From NCBI GenBank assembly GCA_050084985.1, contig JBITNC010000001.1:35340001-35404000 (forward strand): a stretch of 64,000 nt of DNA. The letters are read 5' to 3'. Shown piece after piece: positions 58,311 through 64,000 of this stretch. The translations under genes were made by a program, and so were the position numbers. Within the stretch, counting starts at the first letter, position 1, and each line of letters begins with the position of its first letter. This stretch comes from Nageia nagi. Lineage: Eukaryota; Pinophyta. Under the pieces are notes generated by a model. The model did not search any database and had not been told where the DNA came from. It saw nothing but the letters and a program-made list of their open reading frames with translations.

Positions 58311-60430
58311 TACTGAACCAATTCATTTTATTTGCATTGTTTGCACAAAATCTAAATATTCCTACAGATAAATATTGGGCTTATATTCAAGCAATATTAA
58401 AAGGGAAGGATGAAAAGTATTTAAGGTAAATTCTAAATTCATAATCTAGTGGCATAGATCAATCAATGAGCTTCCAAAATATATACATATTTTTATTTTA
58501 TAAGGAATAAGGAGATAGTTATTTTTTATGTATTCACTCATGCACCTTCAAGAAATATACTAAGTTTTATACTTAGTCATATTTTGATACCTTGATTGAT
58601 TTTTATAGAACTTGGGATGTTGGTTTTAAGTTAACTCTATTAGATCACAAGAATGTTATGTTATAATTAGTTTCATCAAAACTTGGGGGTGTTAGTATGA
58701 AACAAACTTTGCTAGAGTACAAGAGTATTCTATTGATTTTTTTATGTCAAAACCTAGATATATTATAATATGATTAGTTTTGTCAAAACCTAAGAAAATT
58801 AAACTTAAAATAATATCTCTAGAGTGTAAGAATATTATGAATAATGGTATTATGTTTACATGTTACAATATTTTGATTGTGTCAAGTTTAGAATTGGAAA
58901 TTCAAGAATTTACTAAGTGGGAATATGCTTTGATAACTTAAACCAAACACACTAAAGATAGTAATTTTTAGGATGATCTGGTAGATGAGTTGGTAAGAAG
59001 ATTTTAGCTAGATTGTGTAGTGATTATAGTTAGATTCCTTTTAGTTTATGATAGCTAATACTTATTGTAAAAGATATATCATAGGAATTAGTTAATTATT
59101 TATCTTAGAAGATGTTTTTTATGATTGATATATATATAATACCTTGATCAATGTATTATAGATCAAATTATGTAGATTTCTTCCCCTTGTGATGTAACTT
59201 TCTCTTTCTACCAATGCTTAATAAATTGAGTTTTCTGATATCTCAATTATAATTTACTTCATTTTTGTATTCAACTATTATGTGATATGTTGATATGCAC
59301 TTTGTGGATGTTGAATTAAGTCTATAATTGATCTATTTATAAAGCATTTATATGCATTTTGCTGGCTTAGAATGTCATTTATTATCTTGGTGGCTATTAG
59401 TTTGGATGTTTCAAATAGCATGGGCCTACTATAATGGATGCATATGCTGGTTATGAATATTTATTTTTTATTGGATCCTAACCCTTTATGTTTCTTTCTA
59501 ATTCCCTAATCTTTTATTTCTTTCCACAACTTATCCTTTGATAAGAGCTCTAAAGAAATCAAAAAAGGTAGAACCAACTAGATTGGAAATTAAATTGCTT
59601 CCTTAGTGATTATTTCAATAGCATGATACTTTGTTAGTTATATGCAAGTGTGTGATAATTACACAAATCCTATCAATAATATATTTTAAAATTGATTCTT
59701 GTCTTCTTGATGGTACAATGATATGGTTAAATAGAAAGGGTACCAAGACAAGAGATGAATCAAAGTAATTATTAGAAATCATTTTAATGTATTTACCTAA
59801 AGAAAATAGTTTAATTTTGGAAAGCTAGTATTGATTATTTAATAAAATGATTATAATTTAATAATAATTACATCATGGTTTATGGAATAAGACCTAACCA
59901 AACTTGAATACTAACAAATAACAAGTGTTGTTAAATATCTAGGGGATCATTATACTTAAAAATATTTGAAACCTAGATGTTAGGTTTAATACCCTAAAAT
60001 GTGATGTTGGGAAGATGACCTTAGAAAAAATGAGAAGGTTTGAACAGGTGTAGTAATTGCCTAATCATGCCAATAGATAACTTAATAAACCAAAGTTAAT
60101 GTTTGAAAACCTATGATTTTATGTCGATAATCGAATGACTAGGACTTTTGATATCTAAAAGAAATAGATAAATTTTTGTTATCATAAGTCTACTAGATGA
60201 TAAAGAGAATTCTAACTAAAATATTTCTTGATTGAGGACCACTCTATGTCACACTTCCTTGATAGGAGTAGCTTCTTTTAGAATATTCTTATGATTTGTT
60301 ACTACTTTATGGTAGTGTTAAAATTTTAAAGTATTGTTCCTTTTTTCTAGTTGTGTATATTGGATTATTGAATTTGTATACTATTATATATATTTTATGA
60401 TGATTTCTTGAGTAAACTTTATTCTAATGG
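58311..60430. other. no gene seen; one degenerate repeat
   Basis: Near 58619-58900 a block with TTAGTTTCATCAAAACTT or TTAGTTTTGTCAAAACCT and 'GAGTRYAAGARTATT' recurs two to three times at 80-120 bp spacing. The rest is featureless AT-rich DNA. Confidence 0.45.
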
Positions 60431-60460
60431 TATCCTACATAGAATCTATAACAAAAATGA

Positions 60461-60690
60461 TCCACAACTAAGTTATAGAAGAAGTGAACTAGGGTAGAAA
60501 GAGAGAGTAAAATTTGTAACAAAGCTAATACAAAACTAAGCTACAAAAGAAGTAAACTAGGGAAGAAGGAGAGAGATGAATTTGTAATGAAGTTGATGTG
60601 TAACTAAATTGCAAAAGAAGAAAACTAGGGCATAATGCAAGTGAACTAGGGTATAATTGCATATGAACTAGGAATATTACAAGGCTAAAA
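60461..60690. repeat. tandem repeat of about 70 bp, three units
   Basis: Units contain ACAACTAAGTTATAGAAGAAG or similar, GTAAACTAGGG, GAGAGAGxxxAATTTGTAA and AAGxTxAT. They start near 60461, 60533 and 60599; the last is shorter and repeats GTGAACTAGG again. Confidence 0.65.
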
Positions 60691-60779
60691 TGCATTCTCC
60701 CCCTTGCCAAAATGACCCTAAAAATAAGCCTCAAAAGTAGCCTGCATTGAAAAAACCACCACTTTCTACAATAGGTGGG

Positions 60780-61074
60780 GAACATAATAGGTCAAAGTTT
60801 AAGGAAGCATTGGAATGGATTAACATTTTTACATAGGATAGAGAGAAGCTAAGGGAGTAAATAAAAGTAGATATTAAAGTATTGTTAATGGATAATAAAA
60901 TTCAAATCATAGTGCCAAAGAAAATTATTTATTAGGAAATCAAATGTCTAAAGAATACCCTAGTCAGAAGGTTCATGGGAATTAGGCTGGGTTTGGATGT
61001 AATCAAAAGATGGATTTTAGAAAATTGGAAGACCAAAGGGTTAATGGAAATAATGGCTCTCCTAAGAGAATTTA
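60780..61074 (+). pseudogene. possible LINE ORF1 (DUF4283-like) remnant
   Basis: One frame reads KVDIKVLLMDNKIQIIVPKK, a stop, then LVRRFMGIRLGLDVIKRWIL and ENWKTKGLMEIMALLREFML up to the LTR start at 61075. In plant LINE ORF1 proteins a 'L.GRF.G.R......W....W' segment is followed by a hydrophobic strand, and this agrees. The copia element at 61075 cuts it off on the right. The assignment is from memory and moderate. Confidence 0.4.
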
Positions 61075-61348
61075 TGTTGGAAGTATTTCTAACATTATTC
61101 CTAAGTCCTAAGTTATTAGAATTAATTAATTAGGCCTAAAGTATTTTCCTAAGTATCTAGGTCTAAGTATTTTAGCTTATTGTTATAACAAGTAATTTGT
61201 CATGTAGTGATCTAAAGGTGATACGTATAGTGTGAGTTGTTCTTGAGAATATTATTCTCAACTTATTATTTTGTCTTGTAATGGCTTTCTTAAGCCTATA
61301 AATATGTAACTCATTTTGTGTAATATCAAGAACATTGTGGATATCTCA
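61075..61348 (+). repeat. 5' LTR of second copia element
   Basis: 274 bp, TGTTGGAAGT to GGATATCTCA. A TATA box, TATAAATA, lies at 61297-61304, some 45 bp before the end. The right edge is fixed by the primer site 2 bp later. Confidence 0.85.
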
Positions 61349-61350
61349 AT

Positions 61351-61362
61351 TGGTATCAGAGC
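61351..61362 (+). promoter_or_regulatory. primer binding site, initiator Met tRNA
   Basis: TGGTATCAGAGC, identical to the site at 41863. Confidence 0.95.
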
Positions 61363-62529
61363 AGAGTTGATTATTGGGTTAGAGTGGGTGAAGTCTTGAA
61401 GGATATTATCAAGCTCCTCAAGGACTATCATCAAATTTATTGAGCTTGTGGATGCATTACAAATAATTTATCAAATTCTTGGAAGTGTGAGATCCAAAGC
61501 CTCTAAAAATCTTATTTCTGAAGAAGTAAAGAAGCTGCATGAGATAGATGAGAAGTGTGGGAAGCCTGTCTCCATTCAATCCTGGAGAGACTATGCATTG
61601 TAATGCATCAGGTTCAGTGTGTGTATGTGAGATCCATTTGCACTATTTTGTGAATTGATCTAGGTAGACTATTGCTTCTATTTGTGATCTATATGGAGGA
61701 GGAAAGCCACTCATGTGTTTAGTGATCCATGAGGAAGTACACAGAGGAGAAAATGATTCGTAGTCTAAGAGCTCATGCAAAGGAGATGAGGCTAGTCATA
61801 AGCTAGAGGAGCTCACGTGTTGAAGGACATGGAGGAGAAATAGTGACCTATGCTATTCATGTGCTATTTTGCATGACGTTCATGTGGTAGAGGGCACAAA
61901 GGAAAGACATTTTGTGTGCATGGTGCATGGTGCATGGTGTGTGGTGCATGGTGCTTGAAGCGTGAAGCTCATGTTTGGAAGAGATCATGTTTTGTAGCCT
62001 GGAAGCTACTCGTAGAGGAGGTCTGAAGCTGCTCATAGAGGAGGTTTGAAGTTGCTCGCATGGAGGAGGTCTGAAGCTACTCATAGAGGAGGTTTGAAGC
62101 TGCTCATGCAAAGGAGGTCTAAAGCTACCCATGAAGGAGGTTTGAAGCTCACATGGAGGAGGTCTGAAGCTCGCTGCTCATTTGGAAGAGCTCATGTTTG
62201 CTATTCTACTCACTACTCATAGAGGAGGAAACATGTGCAAAGGTTTGTTGGTTTGTGTTTGATATTTGGTGGTAATCTAAAGGTGACCATTCAAAAGAGA
62301 CCTTTAAAAAGAGACCATGTAATCTAAAGGAGGCCACGAAATAAAACAAAAGAAGCCTGTGTTGCAGATTGAGAGACTAAGAGGATCTCTATGTGTGTGA
62401 AGAAATAGTGAGAGAAGCTGTTAGTGTAAAAAAAAGTGACTATTTTTTTTCTCTATTATTATTCTATAGCATTGTGTAAAACTAGAGAGTGTGTATTTTT
62501 TGCAATTTTTTACGTTCAAGCATTGTAGA
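61363..62529 (+). other. long leader of second copia element
   Basis: 1167 bp separate the primer site from the Gag start; the copia element at 41468 has only 35 bp here. The leader holds GTGCATGGTGCATGGTG (about 61918-61945) and the minisatellite at 62002-62185. Open frames on the reverse strand here are only translations of that repeat. Confidence 0.75.
62002..62185 (+). repeat. minisatellite of about 23-bp units, alternating types
   Basis: About eight units of 22-25 bp, each GAAGCTxCTCATAGAGGAGGTyT or similar. Unit ends alternate GAGGAGGTCT and GAGGAGGTTT along the array, so the true repeat is a dimer of about 46-48 bp. It lies in the leader of the copia element. Confidence 0.85.
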
Positions 62530-63456
62530 ATGGCTTCAAATAGCAACAACCCCTCATGGCCAATTCTTGAGTTCAATGGTGAAGAATATGAGTATTGGTC
62601 TATCAAAATGAAGACATTACTCATTGGTAAAGGTTTTTGGGAGATTGTAGAAGATGGCTATGATGAGCCAATTGATTGGTCTATTTTGTAAGGGGCTAAG
62701 AGGATTGCAAGGAGAGAAGCTCAAAAGAAGAACTATTGTGCTCTATATCATCTTCAAATGGCAATGGATAAGAGCATATTCCTAAGGATTGCTTCATGTA
62801 CAACAACCAAAGATGCATGGAAGGCTTTGAAGGATGGATACCAAGGAAGCAATCAAGTCAAGCAAGTGAGAATTCAAACTCTCAAGAGGGATTTTGAAAA
62901 TCTCAAGATGAATGATGAAGAGAAGGTTGCTAATTATTGTGTTAGAGTTCAAACTTGTGTCAACAAAATGAAGACACTTAGTGAAGAAATTGAAAATGAA
63001 GTAGTTGTAAAAAAGGTTTTGAGATCTCTTCTTCCAAAGTGGAATTCGATTGCAATCATTATTGAAGAGAGCAAAGATCTTGCTACTCTCTCTTATGATC
63101 AGCTTGTTGGTTCACTTATGTCCCATGAAGAAAGACTACAAGATTCATCATCTTCAAGCTTTGGAGGTGGTGATGACAAGGCTTTTGCACTCAAAGAAGG
63201 GAAAGCCAATGTGAGTAGTCAAGGAAGAAGCCAAGGTAGAGGCCAAGGTAGAGGAAGAGGAAGAGGAAGGAAAGGTAGAGGCCAAGGTAGAGGTCAAGGA
63301 AGAGGCCAAGGAGGCCAACCACATCAGCAACAATAATCCAAAGCAAGTGAGAAATCCAATAAGCAATGCTACTATTGCAATAAATTTGGGCACTTTGTGA
63401 GAGAATGTAGATTGAAGGCTTCTCAAGAAGGGAGAAGTGCAAACTATGGAGAAGAG
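62530..63456 (+). pseudogene. Gag of second copia element with zinc knuckle
   Basis: Start ATG 62530 (MASNSNNPSWPILEFNGEEY, then YWSIKMKTLLIGKGFW); an upstream in-frame ATG at 62491 lacks the family start and is less likely. It continues through a TAA (62689) into REAQKKNYCALYHLQMAMDK, KDGYQGSNQVKQVRIQTLKR and LVGSLMSHEERL, then a Gly/Arg/Gln-rich tail with repeated GRGQ. A TAA (63334) follows, then the zinc knuckle CYYCNKFGHFVREC (63367-63408), all ligands present. One frame throughout, no frameshift: it is less decayed than the element at 41468. Confidence 0.9.
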
Positions 63457-63909
63457 GATGCAAATATTTTTTTGACATATGGGAAGGCTAATCCAAACAT
63501 GAGTGAGACATGGCTACTTGATTCAAGACCATCCAAGCATATGACGGGAAAAGGAGAGCTATTTGCTCACATTGATGACTCCTTCAAGACAAAGATAAGA
63601 ATTGGTGATAATAGCACATTACAAGTTGAAGGCATGGGTACCATGGAGGTGCCAACCAAGGAAGGAATGAAAAAGGTAAATCATGTTTACTTTATTCCCA
63701 AACTTCAACATAACTTATTAAGTATTGGACAAATCATGGAAAATAATTACAAGCTTGTTTTTGATGATGGAAAATGTGTAATTTATGATAAGAATAGGGG
63801 TAATAAGGTTGTTACCATTGTTCCAATGAGTGAGAACAAATTATTTCATCTAAAATTTGGAAGCCAAGGGGCTGCACTTGCTAATGTGTCTATTGAAAAC
63901 AAAAGTTAG
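63457..63909 (+). pseudogene. protease of second copia element, altered active site
   Basis: In frame with Gag. The active site reads TWLLDSRPSKHMTG: the catalytic Asp (63520-63522) is kept but the Gly of DSG is Arg (63526-63528), and CS has become PS. The rest (VPTKEGMKKVNHVYFIPKLQ, HNLLSIGQIMENNYKLVFDD) is well preserved. A TAG at 63907 stands just before the integrase finger. Confidence 0.9.
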
Positions 63910-64000
63910 TTGTGGCATTTGAGATATGGGCATCTCAATCACTCAAGCTTAAGGCTTTTGACATCTCATCAAGTGGTACATGGGCTGCCAAAGGTGGATG
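63910..64000 (+). pseudogene. start of integrase zinc finger, cut by window end
   Basis: The frame continues LWHLRYGHLNHSSLRLL and HQVVHGLPKVD, the HHCC-finger first half of copia integrase. The remainder of the element lies outside the window. Confidence 0.85.

Larger units (their letters stand above)
61075..64000 (+). mobile_element. second Ty1/copia retrotransposon, 5' part, cut by window end
   Basis: LTR (61075-61348), primer site (61351-61362), a 1.17-kb leader, Gag (62530), protease and the start of the integrase zinc finger are visible. Gag and protease are clearly related to those of the copia element at 41468, but the LTRs are unrelated to that element and related to the deleted remnant at 50687. 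In-frame stops at 62689, 63334 and 63907 and an altered protease site show it is inactive. Confidence 0.9.

Noticed and set aside
61857-62132. 91-codon minus-strand frame with a repeated SFRPP peptide
   Set aside because: It is only the reverse translation of the minisatellite in the copia leader.
63154-63478. Two Ser/Leu-rich minus-strand frames
   Set aside because: They are antisense to the Gly/Arg/Gln-rich tail of Gag.
1-64000. An intact host gene or a bacterial-type operon
   Set aside because: All recognisable coding regions are mobile-element remnants or pseudogenes with stops; no ribosome-binding-site spacing or gene clusters were seen.

Overview
The window looks like repeat-rich nuclear DNA of a vascular plant with a large genome. 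It is strongly AT-rich on inspection. It is filled with plant-type LTR retrotransposons of the Ty1/copia and Ty3/gypsy kinds, with initiator-Met-tRNA primer sites, polypurine tracts and 5-bp target duplications. I see no bacterial features and no intact host gene. The age, nesting and decay of the elements would suit a gymnosperm or another large plant genome, but the species cannot be told from the sequence.

Layout. 1-4300: degenerate repeats, then a polypurine tract and LTR start (3440/3454) of an old gypsy-like element. 4300-7330: AT-rich DNA without genes. About 7330-15650: a plus-strand gypsy-like element (LTR end 8029, putative primer site 8033) that was later hit by a second, minus-strand LTR element. 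The second element spans 9123-15233, with LTRs 9123-9841 and 14029-15233 and duplication AATTT on both sides. 15650-20800: mostly featureless, with a possible LINE RNase H scrap. 20818-24060: gypsy-like LTR, primer site and decayed Gag. 24459-29871: a complete but badly decayed Tnt1-like copia element on the minus strand. 32256-35442: three related solo LTRs, each with its own perfect 5-bp duplication.

37860-48100 holds a decayed coding region of an older element. It is split by a structurally complete copia element at 41468-46581 (LTRs 393 and 404 bp, duplication ATAAA), whose gag-pol carries several stops and frameshifts and a mutated reverse transcriptase active site. 48155-50640 is the most unusual part: a long plus-strand pseudogene of about 820 codons that is not a retroelement polyprotein. 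From memory it resembles an uncharacterised, possibly transposase-like eukaryotic family. An internally deleted LTR element (50687-51233) sits just behind it.

51240-61074 contains tandem repeats, a TA microsatellite, an unrecognised decayed minus-strand gene (53520-54600), a decayed coiled-coil coding stretch (57300-58310) and a LINE ORF1-like scrap. From 61075 to the window end runs the 5' part of a second copia element: LTR, primer site, a 1.17-kb leader with a minisatellite, Gag, and a protease with an altered active site.

The parts do not work together as a host pathway. They record successive insertions, recombination to solo LTRs, internal deletion, and decay in which premature stops mostly look like C-to-T or G-to-A changes.
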